A stretch of DNA of 64,000 nucleotides. It comes from Chrysoporthe austroafricana. Taxonomy: Eukaryota; Ascomycota; Sordariomycetes; Diaporthales; Cryphonectriaceae. This document shows, in pieces, positions 32,701 through 45,357 of the stretch; the first letter of the stretch is position 1; each line of letters begins with the position of its first letter. Both the position numbers and the translations under genes were made by a program. Location of the stretch: positions 4,092,001 to 4,156,000 of the forward strand of contig JYIP02000001.1 in assembly GCA_001051155.2 (NCBI GenBank), given 5' to 3'. The notes beneath the pieces were generated by a model that was not told the DNA's origin, searched no databases, and saw nothing but the letters and a program-made list of their open reading frames with translations.

Positions 32701-34799
32701 CTCGGGTCGGAAGACCGAAAGTTTTTGAGGCAATTGAGCGGAGCGAGGTGGTCCCAGAGTGTCGGCGGGCTGATCTTGATCTGCTCACGAATAACCTCAG
32801 AGTCCTTCCGAACAGCAGCGAAAGCACCAAAGACCGAGCTTCTGACAGCGACGATGTTTGTGATGCCGGGGACACGCTGAAACTTGAAGTCTTTGTGTTT
32901 GGCGTCTCCGGCACCAGCAACGAAGGAATCCTTGGCTTTGGCCCTCTTGATACGTCGCCATACCGCTCCTGACTCCGTACTGATAATTACTGACCCATGC
33001 TCGCCGACGTCGACGGACCTGACGCCGTCCTTGTGTGCAGTCCAGATACAGACTGGCGGACTCACAGCGCTCTTGATTTTGGAAGGGTTCGTAGTCGACG
33101 AGGATGAATGAGCATCCGCCTTTGAAGTCAAAAGATTCATGTGGAAAAGGTCTCCCCTACCGGTTAGAGTAACAATAGTCTCTCCATCGGATGCGATGTG
33201 TTTGATCTGATTTTTCTGAGGGTCCCGACCTGAGAATGATACCGGGAACCCGCTCAAATTGTAGTTTATCAACGCATCTGGGTAGGGATATTTGATGATG
33301 TTGTATCCGTAGGCTGTGAAGACAATGACAACCTGATTTGCCAGTAGACAGGTCGTAGCCTTGTCTATTGCTGAGGCCATCAGGATTGGTGCCGAGATTA
33401 AAGACGCTGCTACTCTTCGCGGAGTCGTCTGGACCTCAAGGGACCTCGAGTCTGCGTCCATGAGCGCAAGCTGGCCGACATTTTTGCCCCAGCAAAACAG
33501 CGCCGACCCGTTGTACGCCACGGAGTGGATTGTCGAAGCAGCAATCCCAGTGATGGCCTCCTTCTTCAGTGGTCCAAAGACTTGCCGCGGCGTAGCAATG
33601 AACGGCTCCTCGCCCTTGTTCACTGGCTCAGGCAAGGAGTAGCCGAGGACTGAGTTCGCGTTTGTCCCCCAGGTCCACAGTTCACCAGTATCTGTGACGA
33701 CCATAGTGTGATTGTGGCCGAGGGCAACTTGGATCACCTTCTTGTTGACCAGCCCTCCTTGGACTGGGGTGTAAGTGAAACGCGTGTTCTCGTCTCCTAG
33801 ACCAAGTCGGCCGCCACGTCCAATACCGCACACATATAGATTAGAGACCGGATCCGTGGTTAGGATGGCGCTGTGATACTTGGAAAGCTCGACATCTTGG
33901 ACTTCTAGGTCTTTGTATCTAGTGAGGGTCGGCATCTCGTCCAGAGTGTGGGATTTCGACGCAGACAGGTCGGCGCTGGCCGCCTCAAGGTACTCGTCGT
34001 AGAATCTCTGCAAGAGGTAATTTGATCGCTGGAGATATACACGCTCGGGGAACTGACGGTCGTCCTCATCTCCCAAGCCCAAGGTTAGGTTCTTGTTGCT
34101 CCCGAAGGCAAAGAGCTCCGAGCCAAAGAGAGAGCCTGTAGCTTCCGAATCGCGCGCCCCTCCAGCTTCCTCATCCTCTGAGTCGTCGTCGGCGTTCCTT
34201 CCAGCTTTCACGGCTTGTGGGTCACGCTGGGCGATCGTCGAGTTGTACAAATCAAATGGGGAAAGCCCTTCGTGGTCCTTCGTCCTGATCAAGCGCCCAG
34301 CCTTAGACAAGGATGCGCCGACAGTCTGCCCAGTCAAGTCCCTACGCTCTTTCTCCAACAGCAACCTCGCGATCGATATGTTCCCAGCATACAGTGCACG
34401 ATGTAGGGCATTCCACCCGCTCTCCGGGTCTTGCACATGGAGGTCGATGGCGGGGTGATCGAGCAGAATCTCGACGAAAGCCATGGCGTCTTCGGAGGTG
34501 GAGGACGCGGCGCGCAACAAGATGGTCAGACCAGCATGATCTCGGCTGTTGACCTCGGCGCGGCCAAAGTTTGTGTTTGCGAACCGGCCAGCCCCTCCTC
34601 CGGGCCCAAAGCCGGACGCCTTGCGCATCTTTGCGGCGATCCTAGGCGAAGTCCCGAACGCGCCGGGGCTGCCGCTGGCTCCTCCTGCTCCTATATGGGG
34701 GCTCTTGGAAGCGCTCTGAGCACCGTAGCCGGCGGGGGCCAGCAGGCGGCGAAAGCGATCGACATCGTGATCGATCCAGGCCTTCCAAAGGCTGCTCAT
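29761..34799 (-). CDS. Ankyrin-RCC1-BTB-BTB protein (IBTK-like)
   Basis: Two exons, 34799-31785 and 31494-29761; 1582 residues. Phase-0 junction of LMLDR to LSQICQQV over a 290-nt intron. Order of domains: Ser/Gly-rich N terminus; two ankyrin repeats (~90-180, GWNALHRALYAGN); an RCC1-type propeller (~215-560, e.g. LYVCGIGRGGRLGLG, LWTWGTNANSVLG, LFCWGKNVGQLAL); two BTB/POZ modules (~740-830 and ~900-1000, TILQLDGDEVPAHSALLRQ); a BACK-like helical segment (FVNTRNVAHYLNAI); a disordered Pro/Ser region; a Glu/Arg coiled coil; and an Arg/Gly-rich RGG tail. This architecture matches IBTK, in animals a CUL3 adaptor and kinase inhibitor. A cullin-3 adaptor role here is inference. Confidence 0.88.
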
Positions 34800-37700
34800 G
34801 AGATCGGAACGGATTGGCGTCGGTTACCTAGACTCTCTCAACACTTCGCGAATTGCACCTCGCTATGACCTCGGAGTGGATCACGGCTTGTTTAAAGGCG
34901 CGGTGGGAAGTGTGAAAGAGAGCCTCGGCGGGCACGAGAGATACTGCCGGTGTGAGTCGCGAGGGTGCCAGGCGGTGCGTGCGGTTTTGCGAAGTTGCCA
35001 CTTTGGACGAGTACGTAGCGGGGGACGGTGATAAGAGTTACGCCGGTTGATATCGAGATCGGTCGGTTCCGTATTCGACGTTCGAGGGGTCACGATCTGC
35101 GGTGAGAAGTGAGGGGACAGGCTGCAGCTATGGTCGCAAGCAAGGGAAGCAGGACACTGTTGTGTCGGCAGGAAGAAGGAGAGGAAAACGGCGAGGAGGG
35201 GTTGCTGGTTGTTGGCTTCATGGGGTCATTGACGATATGAGACGGCACGGGAAGCTCTCCAGAGGGTTGAACCCGCCGAGGCCGTTGTGCCGACCAATCA
35301 AGACGCCAGGTTCTACAGTGTGCTTCAGCGAGCGACCTCTGTTAGCTCCCACTCCAGCACACATGACGCCTGGCATGAATAATAGCGCGAAACAATAGCA
35401 GCGAGGTCTGGGTGCACTTCTCTCGCGACGAAGACTGCCATGCGGCCGTTGCGCGGGAGAGGAGGAGAAAAAGTAAGAGGGCCGATATGCGGTTCCCTGT
35501 ACAATATGTACATGCAGGCCCAGCCTTTAGAGCTGGCAGGCGTTGTGGGGCCTCTGGAGAATGGCGCTTTCGCAGGCTACTCCGAGTATACCTGATCGTG
35601 TGCTGCACCGGCAAGACGACCGTCTCGTCCTTGATGACGGCCTCGAAGGTGCTACCGTGACCCCTCTCCCGTGTCCATTCCATTGTCTGGAGACTACATC
35701 CCCAAAGCGCTCGAAGGCAGGACAACCACGACACTTCCCAGGCCGGACCATTGAAGCGCAAGACGAAAACAAGCAGGCTCGTCAGGTATAGATGATGCCT
35801 GTTCGTCCCATGCTTGAGCGATGGCCTCGCTTCGCCCAAACGGTACCAAGCACCCAGCACTGCGCAAGACACAAAACTCTCCTTAACACAAGCCCTCTAC
35901 ACGTCTCACCGCAGGACTCACCACAGAACACAGCATCTAGATCCCGGGCAGCAGGATGCGGAAAATTTCGTCATGGCCAGAGACACAGCATCGGACGATG
36001 GTGCGAGCTCTGTGGCTGTGGGGTCGAGCGTGACATTCGCAGGCAAGGATATCCTCTCTCTGGGGAAGGACGAGGTTTGTTGCGGCTGTATTGGGAGGGC
36101 ACCGCCGGATGGATGTACGGCGATAGGTCGTGTGCGCAACACACACACGAGGCACGATAGCAAATAGCTGGTACGTGCAGGATTGGTGAACCCTCATCGC
36201 AAGATCTGATAAGGGGAAGCGGCAGTCCGCAGATAGCCCGCCCTGCATGCATCTAGCGCCGGCTCCAGGCACGTCGTGAGACGCAGGTGGTGACCGTCCT
36301 CCGTCCTGAGTAGAATGCTTGCTTCTCTGATAGGGCGCACGATCTCTTATCTGTTATCTTGGCTAGAGGCTATAAGCACGCATCCGATCGCGGCGGGCGA
36401 GACGGGGGTATACTAGTAGACACTGCTGAAGTTGCAGGGCTACAATGGCAATCCAAGCTCCTTCATCCGCAGCCGTGAATGCTGCGGGACTCGTGGCATA
36501 CCCAGTCTGTCCAGGTAAACCTGGGCTTGACTTCTCAGTCGATGTTGGGCCCGTAAGAGGACCGTTGACCGCCACGTCTTCATCCTGACGTCGGCTTTAT
36601 GGCCAATTGTTCGAGGTAGCGTCGATTACTTGCAAGCCTCCCCGGGGGCGCCACAACTTAGGTAACTTGTATAGGGGTACAGGGTCGATCAGGGGATGAT
36701 TTCGATGCCAGCCATACCACAGTAATGCCAGAGACCCCTTTTCAACCGGTCCCTGTCCCTCTCAGAGGCTTCACAAAGCTCTGGGGGCCGGAGGGGCGCT
36801 GGGGGGAGATGGATGTCTGCTACGGTACTCAGGAGGACCATCTAGCGATACGTACCGGTGTACATGCACACAGCTACTAGGCTATGTACCCAGCCTACTC
36901 AGTACCGCTGCCTACAGGGCCAGTAGTACCTGCTCCCGGTTTCGAGCACGCCGGGATAAGTCTCCGAGGTTCCAACCAAAGAGTTTCGATTACTCGATCA
37001 CCTGCAGAGGGGGGATTCTGTGGGGCGAGACGTTGAGATCGATGCAGCGCTGGGCCCAGCAGATATATCTGCCCAGTAGAAAAACGCGGTCTGCCGTATG
37101 CGGGTAGAGGTGGCTTTGTACCTGGTTTGTCGATGTCAATACCACTGTCAATGCTCGCGACCCCTGCTCTTGACCGGAGGCCTGGGTACCCCGGCGTGCC
37201 TGGCCCTCCCCCAGTCCCCCAGTGCTCCCTCCTGCTATGTAACCGGCTCTTGGGGCTGCTGTACTCCAACATTGCTTTTCCCAACATCTCATCTCTCCTG
37301 CCCTGACATGTCTGGGCCCTGACGGTGGCCATTGAGTCGTCCAGCGCGCCTCTACCGTGCCTCTAGCTCATAGCCGTCTCCTCGCGCCCGGCAGACTAGG
37401 ACGCCAACGGATTGGGCCGAGCGCTAATGCGTATCGCAGCGCTGCCATCGCGCGGTGAGCTTGCTCGACGGCTTCCACTTCCCACCCTGCGAGCGGATGA
37501 CGAAAGAACCGCCAGGATCATCACGAGGCTCTCTCTTCACCCATGACTTGACTACCTCGATCAGGACCCCCAGCGACCTTTCCCCCGTCCACACCTTGGA
37601 CTTGGACCCCTGACGGAAACAGCCCTCCTCAGTCAAACACGGGATCGCTGATGGTCATAGGTCCACCCACCGTAGCGCCAGACCCTGTCAGGACCTGCAG

Positions 37701-38330
37701 TGGACCTCTTCTGCCGACCGTCTTATCGACTCTCTCCTGCTCTTTATCGACGCCGTCTTGTGACCTCACCCGTCATCTCAACGCCTCTCCTGAGGGTGAT
37801 TCAACCTCACCTCCAACCCAGCGCCATCGAGACCTTCCACAGACAGATGGAACGACCCGGGCGCACACCTCTCAGGATGTTGGCGACTTTCTAGACCTGC
37901 ACTGCAGCCGAGTCTGGTCAACACACGAGTCATCGAGCACCTCGGTGACTAGACAATCGCATCGTTGCCTGGCCTGCAGAGCCAACCGCTATCTGCTTTA
38001 GGCGTGCTTTCATATCCACCCACAGCCGGCTGCCTTCTTTGTGCAGAACCTCGTCAAATCTGCCCTGCCATATTTTAAGCCCTCGATCTCCTCATAAGTG
38101 TAACGATGGACGCAGATGTCCGGTGGAATCGAGAGTAAACACTCGCCAACCCTTGCCAACACCGCCGCCTCTGACGCTTTCGCGACGTCCAGAGCGCTCG
38201 CTCCATACCCCGACCGCGTCCGTCATTAGCCTATATTGAGGATACCCTGACCTCCATACCTTCAACCTTGCTTTTGCCTCTCTCTCAGTCCGGATGCTGC
38301 GCGGCCTCACGCGGTCAGCATTGTCCTAAT
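34800..38330. other. Long divergent intergenic region upstream of ATG13
   Basis: About 3.5 kb with no supported gene. The frames present are short, mutually overlapping and low in recognisable features. It contains the promoter of the minus-strand BTB gene at its left end and that of ATG13 at its right end. Pyrimidine-rich leader-like sequence occupies ~37650-38290. Confidence 0.55.
38294..38329 (+). promoter_or_regulatory. Upstream ORF abutting the ATG13 start
   Basis: ATG at 38294 opens eleven codons (MLRGLTRSALS) and stops with TAA at 38327-38329. One base later, at 38331, is the ATG of ATG13 in a different frame. If transcribed in the leader this is a termination-reinitiation arrangement that could tune ATG13 translation. 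The sequence order is seen directly, but function is inferred. Confidence 0.5.
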
Positions 38331-41189
38331 ATGCATCAACATCCGAGGCACCCTCCGAGGGTGTCGTCCCCCGCCTCCTCTCCCCAGACCAACCCCATGA
38401 GATCCAACAACCCTAGGGGCGCAATCGGCGAGCGGGCGAGGACGCCCTCGGGTAGTCCACGGCAGGAAGGATCGGGTTCTATGGGGAGCGGGGAGCTTGC
38501 GTCTTACGGCCCCAGCCGTGAGAGTGTCAAGAAGCTGGACCAGATCATACAGGTAATTAATTCGTGGCCCGGTCTTGTTGCTGCAGCTTTGGCTAATATC
38601 ACCTAGAACTTCTTCCTCAAAGCTGGCTCGATCGTTGCAACCTCTCGTGTCAACACGAAACGCGTAGCGGATTCCAAGCCGAACAAATGGGTATGTTATC
38701 TAGTCTGACCTCACCTCAACGCATCCCATGTAACTGACATGTGGATCAAGTTTTCCCTCATAACCGACGAGGTTGAACAATGCCGAGATGAGCTCCAGAT
38801 TTGGAAGTCTGCTACGAGCTTCGAGAATCCCTTCCCGCCTATGATCGTCGAGACCTACCTTGATGCCTCGCAGCTATCTCCGAGCCAATGCTTGGTGTTC
38901 TTGGACGACAATGGAAAGAGGTTGGATGTTCTTGAGGCTTTGAATCTGCCCGAAACTAGCGGTGACAGCCCTACTGCCAAGACGAGGAATACCGAGGTCA
39001 TACTCGAGCGGTGGCGGTTCGAACTCCATCCTATTGCGATCGAAGACGTCGAGGAATTCGGACACACTCTTCCGACTATCTACAAGAAGGCCGTCGTTTA
39101 CTTCCGATCACTTTGGAGCACGGCCAGGCTGTGGCCGGCGTTTAAGTTCGCGCTGCAGTCGAGGAAGGAGGGCCGACCATCTGCGCTGGAGGTGAAATGC
39201 CGCTTTCTGACAGCCGAGAGGGAGACAACGGGGATTGATCTTCTTCGTCAGCCCTTCAGTGACGCTCGCGAAGTCGTGACCGACTACATGTTCGGGGATT
39301 TGGAAGTTCCTGCAGGTCGCCTCACTGCTTCGGCTACCTACCGGAATGAATGCCACTTCAAATTGGTCGATGCTGAGTCATTGCTCAGTTCGCGGTTTAC
39401 GGCAATCGACGAGCACTACTTCAAGCCATCGCTACCCCAGAGTAGGGGCCACCGTCGCAGCGAATCTTCGGCAGAGGTAGGATCTCTGCCCTCTCGACGA
39501 CGCGGCAAAGATCCTGAACCTCAGGACGTGCCGCAGACATATGGCAGTCTTTCTACATTTCACGGCGCAGGGGCCCTAGGGACCAGCCCCATATCAGCCC
39601 TGAGGGCTGTAAAACCCGTCGGATCAGAAACCAGTTCACCAGCTGGGTCAGTACCAGCGAGCATGGAAGACCCGCCGAACTCCCTTCCCATCCGCCCTTC
39701 GCTTCGCGGAAAGGAATCTCTTGGAAGGCGTCCTTCGGTCTCGTTCCAGCCCTTTAAGGCAGGGTCGTTGTCAGGCTCGCCGAAGATTCCAGAGGGAGAA
39801 ATCCCTTCATCGCCTATCACGGGGCAGCGGCAGTCAGGGCTGAGCTCTCTCACTCATGCACGGAGTCGCAACTCACTCACTGCTGGTATGCCGGCTTCAC
39901 TCAGAGGCGGACCGCCACCGGTGGAAATACCCGCGAGCTCGTCTCCTAGACCCAGTGGCAGCCGGATCAGTAGCAGTTTCAGCCACCGGCGGGGCCGACC
40001 GTCTTTCGGTGGCCAAAGCAGAGGCGGCGATGACGACCAGGCGAGCAGCGGAAGACAGAGCCTGTCATCCTCGATAGCGCAGCCTGGATCCGACTTATTA
40101 GCAGAGGGCGGAGGCCAGGCCAGTTCCGGCTCCTTGAATGCGGACGACGATAACATCTCGGAATTTCTGAAGCTTCTGGACAGCCGGAAGGTTCTACCAA
40201 GCTTTGAGTCTAGCAAGAAGGGCGATTCGGCCACCAAGAGAACAGCGGCTCAACTCATGAAGTTTCAGGTCATGCGCGAGTCGAACAACGCCCTTACAGA
40301 GTCAATGGCATCGTCAATACAATTGCAACGATCCTCCAACTCATCTAGTAGACAGCTGACAAGCGTACCTGGGATGTCGGCTCCGGCGTCGATGTCGATA
40401 TCTTCGTCTCCTGGAAAACCTCTTTCTCCGCATACGCCCCACACTCCAGCCATACCCTCGCGACTCAGCGAGAACTCGATCATCGAATATGAAGCCCAGG
40501 CCCATGCTGCTCGGAGAGCCACGCGTGTTGCCCCAGAAGTTTCATCTACGGAAGAAGAACAAGGAGCAGATGCGCCGCTCAGCCCCGAGGGCACAACAGC
40601 GATCGACATTCCGCTGCCGCTATCGCCCAGGCTGATTCAGACGAATCGTCGGTCGAGCTCCGTGGCGCAACAGCGGCATCTGGTGGAAGACGACGATGGT
40701 GAGGCGGCATTTGGAAGCCGTCGCAGTATCAGTCTCGGTGCCGAACGGGATCCCCCGACGCTTAGCAACCTCTTCCGCATGGAACGCGGCGAGTCGGCCG
40801 AGGATACAGCTGGTTTGCAACCTGCTGCCCACATTCGGGCATCTGGTGCGACGGGCTCGCCAAGCTCCACAGAGCGCGAGAAGGCAACGCCAGGTAGTGC
40901 GCTCCGCGACACGACATCCGATGGCGCGCCTCGTCTACGGTACAGAAGCACACGTGGACGACCGACGCCGCCGCAGTCTTCGCGTGGCAGTTTTGTGGGC
41001 AGCTCGAGTGGCCGGCACAGCATGGTCCGCGGTGAGAACGAGGCCGACGATGAGCCACTCGTCTTTGACATGCAAATGAACGACACGAGTCGCCGGAGCC
41101 TCGAGGAGGGGCGCGGCGGTGGAAGCGGCGGGAGCAGCACGACCGAACGCGGGTACGAGCAGAGAGGGGTTTCGAGAAGGGGCTGGTGA
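38331..41189 (+). CDS. ATG13: ATG13, regulatory subunit of the ATG1 autophagy kinase complex
   Basis: Three exons, 38331-38552, 38607-38690, 38751-41189; 914 residues, usual for filamentous fungi. Atg13 scaffolds Atg1 and Atg17 and is kept inactive by TORC1 phosphorylation. The N-terminal ~55 residues are disordered (Pro/Ser). Then comes the HORMA domain (~60-290): KLDQIIQNFFLKAGSIVATSR, FSLITDEVEQCRDELQIWK, PPMIVETYLD, ILERWRFEL and LFRQ-like strand pairs. Residues ~330-914 are Ser/Pro-rich and disordered with many SP sites expected to be TORC1/PKA targets. ISEFLKLLDSRK (~468-480) and the following region resemble the Atg1/Atg17-interacting stretch. The start at 38331 is the first in-frame ATG (the upstream frame extension begins with TTG), and an upstream ORF ends one base before it. 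Confidence 0.94.
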
Positions 41190-42707
41190 GGCTCATGCCC
41201 AAGCCCAGGCGGGGCTTTCTCCGCAGGTTTTGGCCCTCTACATCGGCGGATGGACAGATTGAGCTCTGCAGAAGCCGTCGGCCTACGGGTCAGACATGGC
41301 AGCATTTGCATTATGGCGTTTTCGTGGCCTGTTGATTTCCACCTTTGGACCCAGACTCAGACTGCATATATTCTCTCCTCTATACAACAGGGACAGGCAC
41401 TGGATGGCTCCCACGGACGGTTTGTTGTGGGTATTCTGGGCAGAGCCACGAGGACGATGGCAAGGACGCCCGAGAGGCGTTATATGGTTTTCATGCTGGC
41501 ATTGGGAACAGACCAGCCGTTGCGACAACCCGGTACTCGACTTGAGTACTGCATTTGGGTGTCGTAACTACGGGCGCTGCTGGGGAACAAACACGAGGGC
41601 CCCCACAGGAAGGGTAGTCTAGGCCCCCTTCTGTTCCGCTGGGGCCAATGAGCGAGCACCGGGCGAGAGCTGCACATGTTGCACATCTCGGGCGCCCTGG
41701 ATGCAGAGTATCAGACTAGGACATAGAAATAGAAGATATTGCTCTTCACACGTGGATGATGACCCGGCTGTGTTGGGGATGACGAGGCTTTCTGCGCGGA
41801 GGGGCGGTGGCGTGCGGGTCAGGAACGCTACCAGTCCACAGAGCGAGCCTCGCGAACCCACCCGCCTCACACGCCGGCCTGGCGAACTTGTCTGCGGCAG
41901 GTTCCTGCCACAGCATAGTAGATAGCACCTCGAAGCGCGCGAAACTCGCCGGCCTCGGAAATAAGACAACGGTAACGGCAGGTCTCCGCCCGAGATCTGG
42001 CTGGGCCCGACCGCAGGCGAGGTGAGCTGCGAGGCTGAATGTGCCATAGCAGGGGCGGACCCGCCAGGTAGCCGAGCCCGTGAAAAGTGTGGCGCAAGCT
42101 GGTACGCAATGCTCCTCCGCATGGGTTGTGGGAATCCCGAAAGCGAGACAATCTCGGCGGCTGATGGACGGATACTCGGGTAGTGTGGCTTGCTGGCTGC
42201 TTGTTTCAGCGCCCCAGCACAGGCTAAGTCAGGTCCTCTGGGGCCAGAGCCAGGGCCAGCCAGGCCAGTGCCACAGGGCATGGGTGGGCAGGGTTCGCAG
42301 CAGCGCCTATGCAGCACTTTATGGTTAAGTGAGTACGGTGGTACGGGCCTGCTGCGCGCATGCACAGCCGTCCCGTCGTCATCGCACACCCATGTTCCAC
42401 CCTCCTGCCCAACGCCACATTTGATTCATGAACATCTGCTCTCCTCATCAAGCCAGCCTCCCGCACCGTAATTCCTCCGCTCCCCGATTCCTGGCCGCTA
42501 CACCACCACCTACAGCCTCACGACCAGACTATCTCCTGCGACAAACGAGCTCCCGAACGGCAGACAGGCCCACCACTTATCAGCTCCGCACTCACCAACG
42601 TGGAATCACGACACAGCTGCATCAACACCGGCATCAGCATCAGCATCAGCTCCAGACATCAGACAGAGACCAGACTCCACACATCCGCTGCAGAATAGGC
42701 TGCCATC
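41190..42707. other. Intergenic region between ATG13 and HSE1
   Basis: About 1.5 kb. Contains the ATG13 3' region and the HSE1 promoter, with a CA/CAGCAT-rich leader-like stretch near 42600-42700. Open frames (for example 256 codons at 41619-42389 minus) lack domains. Confidence 0.55.
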
Positions 42708-45357
42708 ATGTTCCGAGCAGCGGCTCCTGGGCCCTATGATGAGGCCATCGGTATGTCGTCACCCGCTCGACGGGCGAGGAGAGCGCGGGCACTGGAGGAG
42801 AGGAGGATCACGACGGTTGCTGACCTTTGGATGACAAAACAGCCAAGGCGACGGACGAGAACCTCACCTCGGAGGACTGGGCCGCCATCATGGAGGTGTG
42901 CGACCGCGCATCGAGCGACTCCAACGGCTCCCAGCAGGCCGTCCAGGCCCTGATCAAGCGCCTCGCGCATAGGAATGCCAACGTCCAGCTTTACACACTC
43001 GAGGTGAGCAGACACGTCCACGGGGAGGCACAACTCTCCCAGTGTGTCGTTTCCGGGGCCATGATCACAAGCTGACAGTGTACTTACCATCAAAACAGCT
43101 CGCCAACGCTCTTAGCCAGAACTGCGGCAAGCCGATGCACCGCGAGCTCGCCAGCCGCGCCTTCACCGACGCCCTCCTCAAGCTCGCCAACGACCGCAAC
43201 ACGCACAACCAGGTCAAGGCCAAGATCATGGAGCGCATGAAGGAGTGGAGCGACATGTTCAGCAAGGACGCCGACCTGGGCATCATGTACGACGCATACT
43301 ACCGCCTGAAGCAGTCCAACCCGCAGCTGCAGCCGCCCTCGGCGCCCCAGAAGACCGGCCTCACGGACCTCGACCGCCAGAAGGAGGAGGAGGAGCTGCA
43401 GATCGCCCTGAAGCTGTCCCTTCAGGAGGAGGAGCGCAAGAAGCAGAAGCCCGCCGCCGCTGCCGCCGCCGCCGTCGCGGGGCCCAGCGGCGCCGAGTCG
43501 GCGCCCCAGGAGAGTGCCGCGCCCGTGCAGCAGCCCATGCCCTCGGGGACGACCGCCGCGACGGTCAGCCGCGTCCGGGCGCTCTACGACTTCGTGCCGA
43601 GCGAGCCCGGCGAGCTGGAGTTCAAGCGCGGGGATGTGATCGCCGTGCTGGAGAGCGTGTACAAGGACTGGTGGCGGGGCAGCCTCAAGGGGAAGACGGG
43701 CATCTTCCCGCTCAACTACGTCGAGAAGCTCACGGACCCGACGCCCGAGGAGCTGCAGCGCGAGGCGCAGATGGAGGCCGAGGTGTTTGCCGAGATCAAG
43801 AACGTCGAGAAGCTGTTGACGCTGCTGAGCACCAACAGCGCGCCGCGCGAGGAGGACAACGAGGAGATCTCCAAGCTGTACCACCAGACGCTGGCGATCC
43901 GGCCCAAGCTGATCAAGCTGATCGAGAAGTACTCGCAGAAGAAAGGTGCGTCAGGGAGTTCGGCCCGGGGGTGAATGATGTTCCAGGCTAACCCATCACA
44001 GACGACTTCACACAGCTCAACGAGAAGTTCATCAAGGCGCGGAGAGACTACGAAGCCCTGCTCGAGTCCTCTATGTCACATCCACCACAGCCCACCTATC
44101 AGCAGTACACGTTGCGACCGGCGATACCTCAGGGGTATAACGGTCCACCAGGTCCAAGCTATCCCACACCAGCGCCTCAAGATGCGCATGGATATGGAGC
44201 ACCAACGCCGGGACCGGGCTATGCTGCTCCTCAGCAGGCACCACAAGACCCTCAGAGATTCTATTCTCCCGTGCCAGTTCAACAAGGTTAGATCAGATTC
44301 CGTTATATTTATTGTATATACCTATACAATAGAGAAATTCATGAATCCTGACCGACTTGACACAACAGATCATCCGCAACAACAACAACAACAACAACAC
44401 CAATACACCCCATACTCTCCACCTCAACACCCACAGTCCACACCGTCCCCCGCGTTCCAGAGACCTAGCGCGACGCCTGCACCATTCTACGTGGCGGGTG
44501 CAGAGGTTCCAGCTTCGCAGCAGGGCTATCCGCCAAGGGACCAGGGCGGGCGTGTTCCTTCGGGTGGCAAGCCGCAGGTGGATCCTGTCCAGTAAGTCTA
44601 CTACTCCCTTGCCGCATTAACACCGTTGCAAGTTCGGGCCGGGCGTTGCTTGTGGATGCGAACTTATGCATGTCTTTCAAGGTGATGAGACATGAACGCT
44701 CCTCGTGAGATCTTGCCCCCGTTCAAGCAATCTCTGGCTATCCTCTGACCGACTCCTTCGACTCGTACTGATCTCAACCACAGAACTACCACCTCTCCGC
44801 CCCCAGCGAACCAGTACGTCGCCTACTCGCGCCCTCCCGTTCCGGGCTCCCAAGCCGGTCCCTCAGCACCAGACAACCAAGCCCCGCGCCGCCAATCTAC
44901 CTACGAGGCCCTCCGCCCGCAGGCACAACTACAACAGCAACAACAGCAGCAGCAGCAACAGCAGCAACAGCAACAACAACAGCCCAGCCACCCCTACAAC
45001 ACACGCCCGCAATCGTACGCACCAGGCCTCAACACCCAGGCGCCCCTCCAGAACGCCCCGCCCCAGAACCCCCAGGAACTGGCGACGTCTGTCTACGACT
45101 CGCCCATCGCCCCGCACAACCCGCAGTCCGCGGCGGCGTACTCGAGCTCGGCGTACTCGCCCGACGAGCACGCCCCGAGCGCGCCGAGCTACCCCGCCCC
45201 GAGCGTGCCGGACAGCATGCTCCCCGGGGTCGGCGCGCCCGCCCCCCTGCAGCCCAGCGGACCCGCGTATGATGCGAGGCAGGGCCTGCCGAGTCAAGGG
45301 GGCGGCGGCGGGGCGGCTGCGTATAAGCCCTACGTGCCGCCTAACCCGGCGTACTAG
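42708..45357 (+). CDS. HSE1: HSE1, ESCRT-0 subunit (VHS-UIM-SH3)
   Basis: Six exons: 42708-42750, 42843-43003, 43099-43945, 44002-44286, 44369-44591, 44784-45357; 710 residues. Hse1 pairs with Vps27 to capture ubiquitinated cargo on endosomes. Domain order: VHS (~10-145, EDWAAIMEVCDRAS, ANALSQNCGKPMHRELASRAF), UIM (~162-179, EEELQIALKLSLQEEE), SH3 (~226-280, ALYDFVPSEPGELEFKRGD and GIFPLNYVEKL) and a GAT-like helical region (~285-365). The long Pro/Gln/Tyr-rich tail has two poly-Gln tracts and ends KPYVPPNPAY. The tail is split by three introns. Exon 6 carries a CAG/CAA run at ~44929-44989 that may vary between isolates. Confidence 0.95.
44929..44989 (+). repeat. CAG/CAA (poly-Gln) tract inside HSE1
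   Basis: Mixed CAA and CAG codons encode an interrupted poly-Gln run of about 16 residues in the disordered tail. A second shorter run of six to seven Gln codons lies at ~44380-44402. Confidence 0.85.

Noticed and set aside
41619..42389. 256-codon minus-strand frame between ATG13 and HSE1
   Set aside because: Pro/Ser/Arg/Cys-rich low-information translation without a domain; likely chance in GC-rich DNA.
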